Below are positions 1 through 10,331 of a stretch of DNA of 64,000 nucleotides, piece by piece. Each line of letters opens with the position of its first letter. The first letter of the stretch is position 1. The translations under genes were made by a program, and so were the position numbers. The notes beneath the pieces were generated by a model. That model did not search any database, was not told the DNA's origin, and saw only the letters and a program-made list of their open reading frames with translations. This DNA comes from CAWJNF01 sp963844235 (GTDB taxonomy: Bacteria; Actinomycetota; Thermoleophilia; Gaiellales; Gaiellaceae): NCBI GenBank assembly GCA_963844235.1, contig CAWJNF010000001.1, forward strand, positions 682,001 through 746,000, read 5' to 3'.

Positions 1-2
1 CC

Positions 3-602
<600 letters not shown>

Positions 603-617
603 GGCCGCTTGCAGGTA

Positions 618-1462
618 ATGCCCGTCACCGATTTCCGCCAGCGCACGGCAGTGCTCTTCATCGCTGTGGTGCTGGGGCACATCATCCTCATCTCGGCGCA
701 GGTCAACTCGCAGCGCCGGCGTGCCGCTGCTCGAGGTGGTCACCTTCGGCGCGTTCGCCGAGGTGCAGCGCGGCGCTGCGGGCCTCACCGGCAGCATCCG
801 CGACGCGTGGAGCGGCTACGGAAACCTCCGCGGCGTGCGCGCGGAGAACGAAGAGCTCAAGCGGCAGCTCGGCGAGCTGCAGGTGCAGTTCCAGCAGGAG
901 CGCGCGCGCGCCGAGCGCGCGCGGCAGCTCGAGCAGCTGCTCGGGTTTCAAGCAACGAGCTGCAGGTCGAAACGATCGCGGCCAGCGTCATCGGCGCCAG
1001 CGCCAGCCTCGACTTCCGCGGCATCACGATCGATCGAGGTACGAGTCACGGGCGTGACCGCCAACATGGCGGTGATTGGCCCCGACCGGGCTCGTCGGTC
1101 GCGTCGTGACGCCGACGGCGCATGCGTCGAAGGTGCAGCTGCTGATCGATCGCAACGCCGCGGCCGGCGCGCTGGTGGAGCGATCGCGCGCGCAGGGCAT
1201 CGTGGTCGGCTCTGGCGTCGACATGCTGCGGATGGACTTCGTCGCCGCGACGGCCGACGTCAAGGTCGGCGACACCATCGTGACGTCAGGCGTCGACGGC
1301 ATCTATCCGCAAGGGCTTCGTCATCGGCAAAGTCGAGCAGGTCGACAACGGCAACGGCATCTACAAGGCCATTCGCGTGCGCCCGTCGGTTGAATTCAAC
1401 AGGCTGGAAGAAGTGCTGGTGGTGAAGACGCCGCCGGCGCCACGGCGGAGAGCGGCTCGTGA
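618..1462 (+). CDS. mreC: Cell-shape protein MreC (frameshifted)
   Basis: MreC is a periplasmic, membrane-anchored scaffold that links MreB to PBP2/RodA. The ATG at 618 gives an N-terminal membrane helix (TAVLFIAVVLGHIILI). A coiled coil follows at about 845-945 (RAENEELKRQLGELQVQF), then the paired beta-barrel region (GLVGRVVTPTAHASKVQLLI, later GVDGIYPQGF and VIGKVEQVD). The protein is read in frames 0, 1, 2 and 0 in turn, with breaks near 715, 955-1075 and 1315, each consistent with one extra base. A last shift near 1430 leads to TGA 1460-1462, which overlaps the GTG of mreD. A TTG at 609 in the same frame is a less likely start. The breaks are probably sequence error, because mreC is normally essential in rod-shaped cells. 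Confidence 0.88.
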
Positions 1463-2035
1463 AGGCGGCCGGCATCGCGCTGGTGATCATCATCGCGCTG
1501 GCGCTGCAGACGTCGCTTGCACGGTTCCTGACGCCCGGCGGCGGGCTCGTCGACCTCGTGTTCGTGGCGGTCGTGTACATCGCGCTCAGCAGCGGCGCCG
1601 ACGGCCGGGATGATTGCCGGGCGCAATCGCCGGGTCTGTCGCAGGATGCGCTGGCGGCCTCAGGCACGTTGAGCGTCGTCATCGGCGCGGGCGCCGTCAG
1701 CACGCGCAGCATCATCGGCATCGGCAGCCTGGCGAAGACGGTTGTCGGGTTTTTCGCGGGGATCGTCGGCAGCCAGTTCATCGTCGCCCGGCCGCTGCCC
1801 AGGGCGCTGGTGTTCTTCACAGCGACGGTCGCCCATGCGATCATATTTGTCGGGCTTGTATCGGGTCATCGACCGGGGGTACACGCAGGCCACGCCGGGC
1901 GCGATTCTCAGCCAGGCCGGCGCCAATGCGCTCGTCGGCGTGCTGGTGTTTCAGATTGCCGATTACCTGCCGAGCTTCGTCGATCGGCGGCGGTCGATGG
2001 GCGGCGGGATGCGGATCAACCGGCGGCTGGATTAA
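1459..2035 (+). CDS. mreD: Rod-shape determining protein MreD (frameshifted)
   Basis: MreD is a small polytopic membrane protein of the elongasome. The GTG at 1459 overlaps the mreC stop (GTGA), which suggests translational coupling. The hydrophobic start IALVIIIALALQTSLARF and later segments (TVVGFFAGIVGSQFIV; ALVGVLVFQIADYLPSF) fit the family, and the length (~190 aa) is normal. Following conserved sequence requires three closely spaced +1 shifts near 1610-1640 (a CC and two GGG runs each look one base too long) and another near 1850. The last frame ends at TAA 2033-2035. Identification rests on position between mreC and mrdA, hydrophobicity and size more than on sharp motifs. Confidence 0.8.
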
Positions 2036-2087
2036 CGAGAGCAAAGAGCGAGAGCAAAGAGCAAAAGGGCAGAGAGCAGAGGCGAGA
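2036..2087. repeat. Degenerate AGAGCAAAGAGC repeat tract
   Basis: A purine-rich, imperfect tandem array of GAGAGCAAAGAGC-like units fills the gap between mreD and mrdA and runs up to the mrdA start codon. It probably also supplies the AGAGCAGAGGCGAGAG ribosome-binding region of mrdA. The same motif occurs at 36150-36203. Confidence 0.6.
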
Positions 2088-2088
2088 G

Positions 2089-4208
2089 ATGGCGGAATTC
2101 ACAGCACCAATCGAAGATCGACGCAGCCTCACGATTCGCCTCGTCGTGCTGCAGGTGGGCTGTGCCGTCGTGTTCACGATTCTCGCGTTCAGCTTCTGGT
2201 ACTTCCAGGTCGTCCAGAACGAGAAGTTCAAGGAGCTGGCCGAGAACAACCATCAGCGCACGATCGCGCTTCGCGCGCCGCGCGGCGTCATGCTCGATCG
2301 CAACGGCGAGGTGCTGGTCGAAAACCGCAGCTCGTTCACCATCTCCATCGTCCGCGAGCACACCAAGGATCTCGATCAGGACGGTTCGCGTGCTGTCCGA
2401 GGTCGCGGGCCTCGATCCGAAGTACGTGCACGACATCGTCAACCGGCATCGCCGCGAGCCGACCTATCGCCCGATCGTGGTCGTTGACGACGCGTCGCTT
2501 GCGCAGGTGGCGGCCGTGCTGGCGCGGCGGCTCGACACCGAACTGCCGGACGTGCAGGTCGAAGAAGTGCCGACGCGGCAGTACCCCGCGGATTCATTTG
2601 CCGCGCATCTGTTCGGATACGTCGGCGAGGCGAGCGAAGGGCAGGTCGAGAGCGACGGCCTGCAGAGCGGCGCCATCGTCGGGCAGGCCGGCGTCGAGAA
2701 GATCTACAACAAGCTGCTGATGGGCGAGGACGGCGCGCGGCTCGTCAACGTCAACAGCATGGGGCGCGAAATCGACACCGTCGAAGAGATTCCTGCCAAC
2801 GAGGGGCGCCGCGTGCAGCTGACGATCGACATGGATTTGCAGCGCGCCGCCGAAGAAGGATTCAAGGCCGGCGGCTTCAACGGCGCCGCGGTGGTGATGG
2901 ATCCGCGAACCGGCGAAGTGCTCGCGTTCACGAGCCGGCCAGGCTACGACCCGAACGATTTCGCCGCGGGCATCGATCGCGCGACGTGGGCGGGCCTCAA
3001 CACCGATCCGCTGAAGCCGCTGCAGAACCGCGCGATCCAGGGTCTCTACTCACCGGGCTCCACGTTCAAGATCGTGGTCGCAGTCGCGGCGCTCGAAGAG
3101 GGGGTCATCACGCCCGACTTCAGGGTCTCGTGCGGCGGCAGCGCGGTGTTCTTCGGCCGCCCATTTCAGTGCTGGAAGAAGAGGCGGGCACGGCAGCGTC
3201 GATATGCGCCACGCGATGGAGCAGTCGTGCAACGTGTATTACTACACGATCGGCAACATGGTCGGCGTCGACAAGATTCACAAATGGGCGACGCTCCTCG
3301 GACTGGGAGAAAAAACCGGAATCGATCTGCCGAACGAGATCGAAGGGCTCGTGCCCTCCACCGAATGGAAGCGGCGGCGGTACAACGAGAAGTGGTACGC
3401 GGGCGAAACGATTTCGGTCTCGATCGGACAGGGGCAGGTGTCGATGACGCCGATCTCGCAGGCCGTCATGATGTCGACTGTCGCCAACGGCGGCACGCGG
3501 TTCGTCCCGCAACTGCTGAAGGCCGTCGACGAGGGCAACGGCTGGAAGCCGGTCAAGCCTCCTCCGCCGAAGTCGCGCGTGCAGCTGAAGCCGGAAACGA
3601 TCGCCGCGCTGCACGATGGGCTGTATCTGGTGGTCAACGGCGCGGGCACCGGCGGGCGCGCGCGCATTCCCGGCAGGGACGTATCGGGCAAGACGGGCAC
3701 GGCGCAGGTGATTTCGCTGCAGGGCGGCAAGAAGGCGGCTGGCCGCACGGAGCGCGACCTGCGCGATCACGGCTGGTTCGTCTTCTTCGCGCCGCGCGAC
3801 AACCCGGAAATTGCGGGCGTCATCTTCGGCGAGCACAACGAGCACGGCGCGACGTCGGCGCCCATCGCGAAGTACATGATGGAGACCTACTTCAACAAGA
3901 AGGAAGGCAAGCCGCTGCCGAAACTCGCGATGCCGGCGCCGGCGCCGAATCCGGAGCCCGACGAGCCGCCGGCGCCGCAGCCAGCCCCGATCGTCGCCGT
4001 TCAGCCTCATCCAGGCGCGCCGCGCGACGACGCGGGCTCACCCAGCCGTCTTGTCCGCCCAAGCGCGGAGCGCGAAGGCGGAAGCGACGTGCGAAGTCAG
4101 CGCGAAACGGCGGGCTTGCCGCGCCGAAGCGACGTGCGAAGTCCGCGCGAAACGGCGGGCTTGTCGCGCCGAAGCGATCTGCGAAGTCAGCGCGTAGGCG
4201 GAAACTGA
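2089..4208 (+). CDS. mrdA: Penicillin-binding protein 2, transpeptidase (frameshifted)
   Basis: Class B PBP2 cross-links peptidoglycan during elongation, in complex with RodA. The ATG at 2089 gives a short cytoplasmic tail and a membrane helix (VVFTILAFSFWYFQVV), then the dimerisation domain. All three transpeptidase motifs are present: SxxK in SPGSTFKIVV near 3050, SxN as EQSCNVYYY near 3225, and KTGT in SGKTGTAQV near 3690. Two frame changes (near 2385 and near 3185) are both consistent with one extra base. The C-terminus continues past the catalytic domain into a Pro/Ala-rich stretch and a 15-residue tandem repeat (4081-4203) not expected in PBP2. It ends one base before the mrdB ATG. Confidence 0.93.
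4081..4203 (+). repeat. 45-bp in-frame tandem repeat in the mrdA tail
   Basis: Units at 4081-4125, 4126-4170 and a partial one at 4171-4203 encode SDVRSQRETAGLPRR, SDVRSPRETAGLSRR and SDLRSQRVGG. Differences between units are single substitutions. A diverged match on the same strand lies near 8258-8300, so the unit may be a dispersed element that entered the end of mrdA. Confidence 0.85.
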
Positions 4209-4209
4209 C

Positions 4210-5294
4210 ATGTTCGAACGCCGCTTGTATCTGCACCTCGACTGGCTCCTTCTCTTCGCCATCGTGTGCCTGACGACGATCGGCGTCGCGATGATCTACA
4301 GCACGACCGGCAGCTGGCGGCTGCCGACAACGCAGATTTACGCGATCGTCATCGGCGCGATCGCGTTTGCGCTCTGCCTGACGGTCGACTATCGCGCGCT
4401 GACCGACAAGTCTCACTTCATCTACCTGACGCTCCTCGCGTTGCTCATCTACGTGCTGTTCTTCGGCACGTCGGCCGGCGGCGCCCGCCGCTGGATTTCG
4501 CTCGGAGCGTTCAACCTTCAGCCGTCTGAGTTCGCCAAAGTCGGCGTGGCGCTCGTGCTCGCGAAGTTCTTCGGCGAGAACCGTCGCGGCGCGCCGACGA
4601 ACGGCGACCTGTTTGATCGCGGGGCTGCTCGCGGGTCTTCCGCTCATCCTGATCGCGCGCGAGCCCGATCTCGGAACCGCGGTGACGCATTCTCCCGATC
4701 TATCTCGGTATCGCGTATGTCGCCGGGATGCGGATGCGCATCATCGGCATCCTCGCGGTCGTCGCCATCATCGCCGTGCCGATCGCATGGAATTACGCGC
4801 TCAAGCCGTATCAGAAAAGCCGCGTCGAGACGTTCCTCGATCCGTCGCAGGATCCGAAGGGCGCCGGCTACCAGCAGATCCAGGCGCAAATTACCGTCGG
4901 ATCCGGCGGCTTGACCGGCAAAGGGTACCGGAAGGGCACGCAGGGGCAGCTCAGGTTCCTGCCGGTCGCCCACAACGACTTCATTTTTTCCGCGCTTGCC
5001 GAAGAACAGGGTTTCGTCGGCGTGCTGTTCGTGCTCAGCCTGTATCTGATCGTGATCTGGCGCTCGCTCGAGGCGGCGCGGCTGGCCAAGGATCGGCTGG
5101 GCGTTTATCTCGTGATGGGGCTGATGTCCAGCTTCACGTTCCAGGTGATTTACAACATCACGATGTCGGCCGGCCTCGCGCCGGTCAAGGGTTTGACGCT
5201 TCCGCTGTTGAGTTACGGCGGGTCGTCGATGATCGCCACGCTGGCGAGCTTCGGCCTGATTCTCAACGTGCGGATGCGCCGGTTTACTAACTAG
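4210..5294 (+). CDS. mrdB: SEDS glycosyltransferase RodA (frameshifted)
   Basis: RodA polymerises lipid II into glycan strands with PBP2. The ATG at 4210 lies one base after the mrdA stop. Family motifs are all readable: ARRWISLGAFNLQPSEFAK near 4490, AREPDLGTAV near 4660, FLPVAHNDFIFSALAEEQGF near 4960 and PLLSYGGSSM near 5210. About ten membrane helices are expected and hydrophobic segments are seen throughout. Frame changes near 4612 (a TTT run one base too long) and 4690 both fit a single extra base. The corrected length of ~360 aa is normal. The pair mrdA-mrdB is the usual arrangement. Confidence 0.94.
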
Positions 5295-5346
5295 CTTGTA
5301 GCTCGCAGCTCGTAGCTGTCAGCTCTACGGCTGCCGCTACGAGCTG
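5295..5346. repeat. Degenerate AGCTCGTAGC repeat with hairpin
   Basis: Imperfect repeats of AGCTCGTAGCTGTC follow the mrdB stop directly. AGCTCGTAGC and GCTACGAGCT near the two ends are inverted copies, so the tract can fold. A terminator role after the mreB-mrdB operon is possible, but no T-tract follows. Confidence 0.55.
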
Positions 5347-5447
5347 GCACCGGATCGGTTCATGAGCAACGCTTTGCGAAAATTACTGCACGTCCTTCGC
5401 GCGCTCTGCTCGTCGGCTCACCGCCGATCCGGAATGGAGCTTCGCGA

Positions 5448-7018
5448 ATGCAGAAGGAAATGATCATCTCGGCCGGCGGGCACGAGACGATGGTCGCCAT
5501 CCTCGAGGAGGATCTCGTCACCGAGATTTTCGTCGAGCGCGAGCGGCATCGGGGCGTCGTCGGCAATATCTACAAGGGCCGGGTATCGAAAGTGCTGCCC
5601 GGCATGCAATGCGCGTTCATTGACATCGGCCTCGAGCGCGACGGGTTCCTGTACGTCTCGGACGTCGTCAACACGATCGAGGAGTTCGATCGCCTCGATT
5701 CCGACGACGAGGAGGATGGCGGCAACGGCAAGGCGCGGCGGCGATCGCGGCAAGGGGCGCGATCGCGGGCCCCAGCCGAAAATCGAAGAGCTGCTGAAGG
5801 AAGGGCAGGAGATCGTCGTCCAGGTCGCCAAGGAGCCGCTGGGCACCAAGGGCGCGCGGCTGACGTCGCATGCGACGCTGGCGGGCCGGTTTCTCGTCTT
5901 CATGCCGACCGTCGATCACGTCGGCGTCTCCCGCAAAATCGAGTCGCGCGACGAGCGCAACCGCCTGCGCGGCATCGTCAAGAAGTTCCGCGAGGAGCAC
6001 GGCTTCGGCGGCGGCGTCATCATCCGCACCGCGGCCGGCGGGCGCCCCGAGGCCGACATCCTGAGCGACCTCGACTACTTCAACGGCATCTGGAAGGACA
6101 CGCGCCACAAGTTCGAGACGTCGCGGGCGCCGGCGGTGATCTACCGCGAGCAGAGCCTCGTGGCCAAGCTGCTGCGCGACCTGCTGACCGAAGAGTTCTC
6201 GGCCATCCGCATCGACAACCCGCAGGAACACCGGCACGTGATGGATCTGATCGCGCGCATCATGCCGAACCTGGCGTCGCGCGTGAAGCTCTACACGAAG
6301 GACTATCCGATCTTCGAGGAGTACGGCGTTCAGGCCGAGATCGACAAGGCGCTGAAGAGCAAGGTGTGGCTGAAGTCGGGCGGATCGATCGTGATCAACC
6401 AGACGGAAGCGCTCGTCGCGATCGACGTCAACACCGGGCCGCTACGTCGGCAAGCGCACCGGGCGGCTCGAAGACACGATCGTGAAGACGAACCTCGAGG
6501 CGGTGAAGGAGATCGTGCGGCAGATCCGGCTGCGCGACCTCGGCGGCATCATCGTGCTCGACTTCATCGACATGGAAGAGCGGAAGAACCGGCAGAAGGT
6601 GTTCCAGGCGGTCGAGCTGGAAGCTGAAGAAGGATCGCTCGCCGTCGAAGACTGCTGCAGGTCTCGGACTTCGGGCTCGTCATCGTCACGCGCAAGCGCG
6701 TGAAGCAGAGCCTCGAGCGCGTGCTGACCGAGCCGTGCCCGTACTGCACGGGCACCGGCACCATCAAGTCGAGCTCGACGATCTGCTACGAGATTCTGTC
6801 CGAGGTGAAGAAGATCGGCGCCGACCTCAACGGCGGCGGGGTCGTGCTGCGCGTCAACCCCGAGATCGCGCGCGCGCTGAAGGAAGAGGAGCGCGCGGTG
6901 ATGGCCGACCTGAAGCAGGCGCTCGGCAAGGACGTGATCGATCCGGCCGGATACGCACCTGCACCACGAGCAGTTCGATCTGATGTCGCTGAGCGATCGG
7001 TACAGCCGGGCGAATTAG
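5448..7018 (+). CDS. rng: Ribonuclease G/E family endoribonuclease (frameshifted)
   Basis: An RNase G/E-type 5'-end-dependent endonuclease for rRNA maturation and mRNA decay. The ATG at 5448 has GGAG eight bases upstream. The N-terminus carries the S1-like domain (GNIYKGRVSKVLPGMQCAF), interrupted by an acidic then basic insert (DSDDEEDGG, RGGDRGKGRDRG). Catalytic-domain motifs are VAIDVNTG near 6415 and IIVLDFIDM near 6550; the zinc-link cysteines are in EPCPYCTGTG near 6735. The corrected length of ~520 aa fits RNase G and not the long RNase E. Breaks near 5735, 6440, 6625, 6655 and 6950 all step in the +1 direction. The corrected end is HLHHEQFDLMSLSDRYSRAN, stop TAG 7016-7018. Confidence 0.92.
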
Positions 7019-7084
7019 ATCGATTGGCAGGAGTTCAGAAAGATACAAAGATCGACTGTGATGGAGCTCGAATCCGATCTCGCA

Positions 7085-7140
7085 CAATCTTCAATCTTCA
7101 ACATTCTTCCAATCCACCAACCTTCCAATCTTCCAATTCT
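7085..7140. repeat. Degenerate AATCTTCC/AATCTTC tract
   Basis: Pyrimidine-rich imperfect tandem units of CAATCTTC, CAACATTC and CCAATCTTCC lie between the convergent rng and DUF4097 genes. The current reading of the DUF4097 protein runs into it (tail NWKIGRLVDWKNVED), which suggests that the real stop is earlier. Confidence 0.65.
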
Positions 7141-8348
7141 GAAGCGTCACTCGTCGCGTGACAGTCAGGTTTCCGTTGAACGTCTGCAGGCGCAGGCTCG
7201 AGCTGCCGTCGCCGTAGGTGCCGCGCACCGAGCGCGGGCCGCGGTCGCTGTCGCGGATCGGTCCCTCGCTCTTGATGGGGAAGTCGATGCGGATGCGGCC
7301 GTTGAAGGTGTGCGCCTCGAGCTCGAATCCCGGCTGCTCGGGCAGCGACAGGTTGATGTCGCCCGAGTGCGACTCGATTTCGTAGCGCCCGCCCTTGACG
7401 AGGCTCGTCTGCAGATCGAGATCGCCGTCGAGCGTTCTGATGTGCGCGCGATCGCCCGACCATCCGCTGATGCGCACGTCGCCGTTCACCGTGTTCACGT
7501 CGAGCGCGCGCGTGTTGAGCGTCTGCACCAGCAGATCGCCGTTGACCGTCGAGAGCGACAGCTGCGCGTCGGCCCCACCGTTGGTGATCGTGATGCCGCC
7601 GGAGACCGTCTTCACCGCTGCCAGCCGGGCCGTGCCCTCGAGCGCAAGGTTGCCGCTGACGCCCTGCACGCGCACCTCGCCCTTGACGTTCGTCACCCTG
7701 ATGTCGCCCGAGACCGTGCGCAGATCGACCGTCGCGTCGGCGGGCACCTTGACGTTGAACTCGACGTCGATGCCGCGCCCGTCGCGGCGCTCGCCGTGCT
7801 CGACGCGCAGCTCGACGCGGTTGCCCGTGGCGTAGGTTTCGATGATCGCATCGGCAAGGCGCTGCTTCGCCTGTTCGGCGTTCGGCCCCCACGCGTGCTT
7901 CAGCGCCTCGACCTCGATCTGCTCGCCGGCGCCGGGGTCACCTGGATGTTGCCGGCGATGTTCGACAGCATCAGCGTCGACCCCTTGGCCGACCGGGAAC
8001 GCGCGCGAAAACGGTTCGGTCGCTTCGACCCAGCCCTCGGGAATGCGCCGCCTGTCGCGCTCGCGCGGCTTCTGGCGCGGGTCGCGCGGCGGCACCGGCG
8101 GCACCGGCGGCACCGGAAACTGCAGCGCCATGACGGTTTCGGGTGCAATGGGTGCAACGGGTGCAATCGAGTGTGCGACAGGTGCGCTCAGGTGTCAGAC
8201 GGTGCGGTGCAACGGGTGCGGCGGATGCGTGCAGCGGACAGGGTGCGTCAGGTGCGGCGGGCGTGCCGGCCTGTCGCGCCACAGCGATTTGTGGAGTAAG
8301 CGCGACGGCGAACGCGGCAAGCATCAACGAGGCGATGGACGTCATCAT
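7091..8348 (-). CDS. Secreted DUF4097-family beta-solenoid protein (frameshifted)
   Basis: The start at 8348 has AGAGGAA upstream, lying in the end of the anti-sigma gene. A signal peptide follows (SIASLMLAAFAVALTPQIAV), then a low-complexity Ala/Pro linker encoded by GCACCC repeats (APVAPIAP, then FPVPPVPPVPP), then the DUF4097 repeats: SGDIRVTNVKGEVRVQGVSG, VNGDLLVQTL, VNGDVRISGW, HSGDINLSLP and NGRIRIDFP. DUF4097 proteins are predicted extracytoplasmic adhesin-like repeats of unknown function. At least two shifts (near 8120-8200 and near 7950) separate signal, linker and repeats. The true stop may be a TGA near 7151, before the AT-rich tract. Genetic coupling to the sigma/anti-sigma pair suggests an envelope-stress output. 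Confidence 0.75.
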
Positions 8349-8362
8349 ATCTGCGGTTCCTC

Positions 8363-9022
8363 TCAGGACCTTGCGTTCATGAGCGATACGGTTTCCTGCA
8401 GCAGCGCCACTTTCATGCGGAGCGCTTCGAGCAGGCTGGTCTGCGCGACGAACGAACTTGGATCGGATTTCAACGCTGCGCGGCTGTCGTCGATCGCGCG
8501 GTCGATCGACTGCAGGCTCTGCGCGATCTCGGCGGCGACCGACGGGTCGAGCGCGCTGTCTCTGTCTGACGGTCAGCTGCTCGAGCGCGGTGATGGCGTT
8601 CGTGATAGTGCTGCTCGGCGAGCTGCAGCTCTGACGCGGCGTTCCGCACGAGGTCGGACGCCGCACTGTCGGTGCGGCCACGCCAGGCTGCGTGCCGGTC
8701 GCCGAACCACGCGGCGGCGCCCAGCATCATCACGAGCGCGGCGGCGGCAGCGAGCTGAGGCCAGGCGGAGCACGGCTTCGCCTGTTGCGCGAAGAACGTC
8801 GGTCGGGGCGCTCGACTTTTGCCGCGATCGCTCGCCACACTTCTGGCGAAGGGGTCAGCCGGTCGAGTGTGGCCGCCGCCGCGCGGATGTCCTTCAAGTC
8901 GGTCAGCAGCTCGCGGCAGCCGCGCAGCCGCGGCAGTGCGCGTCGATCTGCGCCTGCCGATCGGCGTCGAGCGTGCCGTCCACCGCGTCGCCGAGCCATT
9001 CATTGCATTGTTCGCACGTCAT
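8363..9022 (-). CDS. Zinc-finger anti-sigma factor, membrane anchored (frameshifted)
   Basis: The start at 9022 overlaps the sigma-factor stop (ATGA), typical of a coupled sigma/anti-sigma pair. The N-terminus MTCEQCNEWLGDAVDGTLDA followed by HCRGC is the zf-HC2 metal-binding motif. A helix (LAAAAALVMMLGAAAW) would anchor it in the membrane near 8720. The periplasmic C-terminus is helical (LTNAITALEQLTVRQ; later EIAQSLQSIDRAIDDSRAAL) and ends with LLQETVSLMNARS, stop 8363-8365. Following it needs frame changes near 8950, 8800, 8620 and 8560. The predicted role is to hold the adjacent ECF factor inactive until an envelope signal arrives. Confidence 0.82.
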
Positions 9023-9521
9023 ACGGTTGCCGTCAGAAGCGCCCGCAGCTTGAGGCGGGCTTTGTGAACCTGCGATTTCGATGTGCCCTCGCTGATGCCG
9101 AGGATCGAGGCGATCTCGTGGTGCTGAAATCCCTCGACGTCGTGGAGGACGAACGCCGCGCGCGCCCCTTCGGGCAGCCGCGCGATAGCCCGCTCGAGAT
9201 CGAGCCGCTTGATTCCGCCGTCAGCCACCGCCTCGGTCCCGGCATCGTCTCTTCGTCGAGCGTGGTCGTCGCCCCGCTCGCCCTGGTCTGGCGGCTTTTC
9301 AGGTGATCGAGACACCGGTTCATCGCCAGGCGATAGAGCCAGGTTCCCACTGCGGAGTCGCCGCGAAATTCCGGGAGCTTTCGATAGGCCAGCAGAAAGA
9401 TTTCCTGTAACAGATCCTCCGCGTCGGCCCGGGTGCCGCACATCCGCCACGCGAGATTGAACAACCGCGTCGAATGCTGTCGATAGAGCTCCTCGAAAGC
9501 TGGCACATCAGCTTTGGACAC
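9019..9521 (-). CDS. ECF-type RNA polymerase sigma factor (frameshifted)
   Basis: A small sigma-70 factor. Region 2 is MSKADVPAFEELYRQHSTRL through WRMCGTRADAEDLLQEIFLL and GTWLYRLAMNRCLDHL; region 4 is LPEGARAAFVLHDVEGF through HHEIASILGISEGTSKSQVH. Length is ~168 aa and domains 1 and 3 are absent, as in ECF factors. One shift near 9240 separates the two regions. The stop overlaps the anti-sigma start. The gene is the first of a three-gene minus-strand unit with the anti-sigma factor and the DUF4097 protein. I could not identify its promoter with confidence. Confidence 0.92.
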
Positions 9522-9575
9522 TCGGCAAGTTTAGACGAGGTCCGCCTCGCTAGGGTTGCAGCTCGAGGCCTCGCA

Positions 9576-9645
9576 GAATTGGAAGACTTGTAGATTGTTA
9601 GATTTACGGATTGTTGTCAGATTGAAGATTGGGGATTGGGGGATT
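9576..9645. repeat. Degenerate GGATTG/AGATTG tract in the 9522-9802 gap
   Basis: The 281-base gap between the sigma factor and the alkyltransferase gene contains a tract of TAGATTG, AGATTTACGGATTG, AGATTGAAGATTG and GGGGATTGGGGG units, read on the plus strand. The rest of the gap (9646-9800) is GC-rich and I see no convincing gene in it; a minus-strand frame there (9531-9848) looks incidental. Confidence 0.6.
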
Positions 9646-9802
9646 ACGAGGCACGGAGGGCTCGGCGGGGCGCTTGCGCTGGCCGCGGGCGGTTCGAAGC
9701 GAGGCAGTGAAAATTGACGCCAGTTCGTGCGCCTCCTGCTCCAAGGGCGCCACCGCCGGGCCAGCTTGGAGGCCGCGTATCGGCAGATGATTCTGCTAAT
9801 CG

Positions 9803-10231
9803 TCATTCTAAAATCTGCCAACAATCTTCCAAATCTTCTATCTTCCAATCTTCAATGCAGGATTTTTCCAGCGCCTCTACTGCGAAGTCTCTGACGCGTC
9901 CAGCCGGCACAATGACACCCTCTGCGAGCAGCAGGGCGCGTTTCGCGAACAGGTCGCGTCCGTAGCCGCCTAATTTGCCGCCGGCCGCGATCACCCGGTG
10001 GCAGGGGACAGAGGAGTCGCGGGTCTCGCGCATGATGTTGCCGACGGCGCGGTGCGCGCGCGGGCGGCCCGCGGCCGCCGCGACGTCGCCATAGGTGGCG
10101 ACGCGCCCATGCGGAATGCGCCGCACGACGCTGCGGACGCGCGCCGCAAAATCGGAGGCTTCGTGCCATTCTGGGATAAGCATGGGACGGGTCGTCCCAC
10201 CAGCGGACATCTGAACGCGAGGATAGCCCAA
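9803..10231 (-). CDS. ogt: Methylated-DNA--protein-cysteine methyltransferase
   Basis: A single-domain alkyltransferase that removes O6-alkyl groups from guanine onto its own cysteine. The active-site motif PCHRVIAAGGKLGGY is present with the acceptor Cys, so this is not a Cys-less ATL protein. The DNA-binding helix region reads VRRIPHGRVATYGDVA and RAVGNIMRE. Start candidates are 10231, 10210 and 10183; the last (MLIPEWHEASDFAARV) gives the most family-like N-terminus. There are no frameshifts. The C-terminal tail (IEDWKIEDLEDCWQILE) is encoded by an AATCTTCC repeat tract and is probably not conserved. It is divergent from the orphan permease gene. Confidence 0.88.
   Translation of the reverse strand: MGYPRVQMSAGGTTRPMLIPEWHEASDFAARVRSVVRRIPHGRVATYGDVAAAAGRPRAHRAVGNIMRETRDSSVPCHRVIAAGGKLGGYGRDLFAKRALLLAEGVIVPAGRVRDFAVEALEKSCIEDWKIEDLEDCWQILE
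9808..9857. repeat. Degenerate AATCTTCC tract at the ogt 3' end
   Basis: CAATCTTCC, AAATCTTC, TATCTTCC and AATCTTCAAT units lie at the 3' end of the alkyltransferase gene and encode its last residues. They are in opposite orientation to the AGATTG units at 9576-9645, so the two tracts could pair over the intervening ~160 bases. Confidence 0.6.
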
Positions 10232-10261
10232 ATATCCGGCACATCCTTACGGCACGCGCCT

Positions 10262-10331
10262 TGTACTCATTCAATCGACCATCGTCAATCTGACAACATT
10301 CTGGGAATCTACAATCTTCAATCTTCCAATG
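10262..10331. repeat. Degenerate CAATCTTC tract before the first permease gene
   Basis: Units such as TCAATCGACC, GTCAATCTGAC, GAATCTAC and CAATCTTCAATCTTCC run through the divergent intergenic space and end at the start codon of the first orphan permease. No ribosome-binding site is visible within it. The same junction, tract then AATGCATGAG, recurs at the second permease only in its last few bases. Confidence 0.6.

Noticed and set aside
4210..5294. FtsW in place of RodA
   Set aside because: Position directly after PBP2 in an mre operon and absence of division genes nearby favour RodA.
9531..9848. Minus-strand open frame between sigma factor and alkyltransferase
   Set aside because: Sequence is repeat-derived, with no ribosome-binding site, domain or signal; composition looks non-coding.
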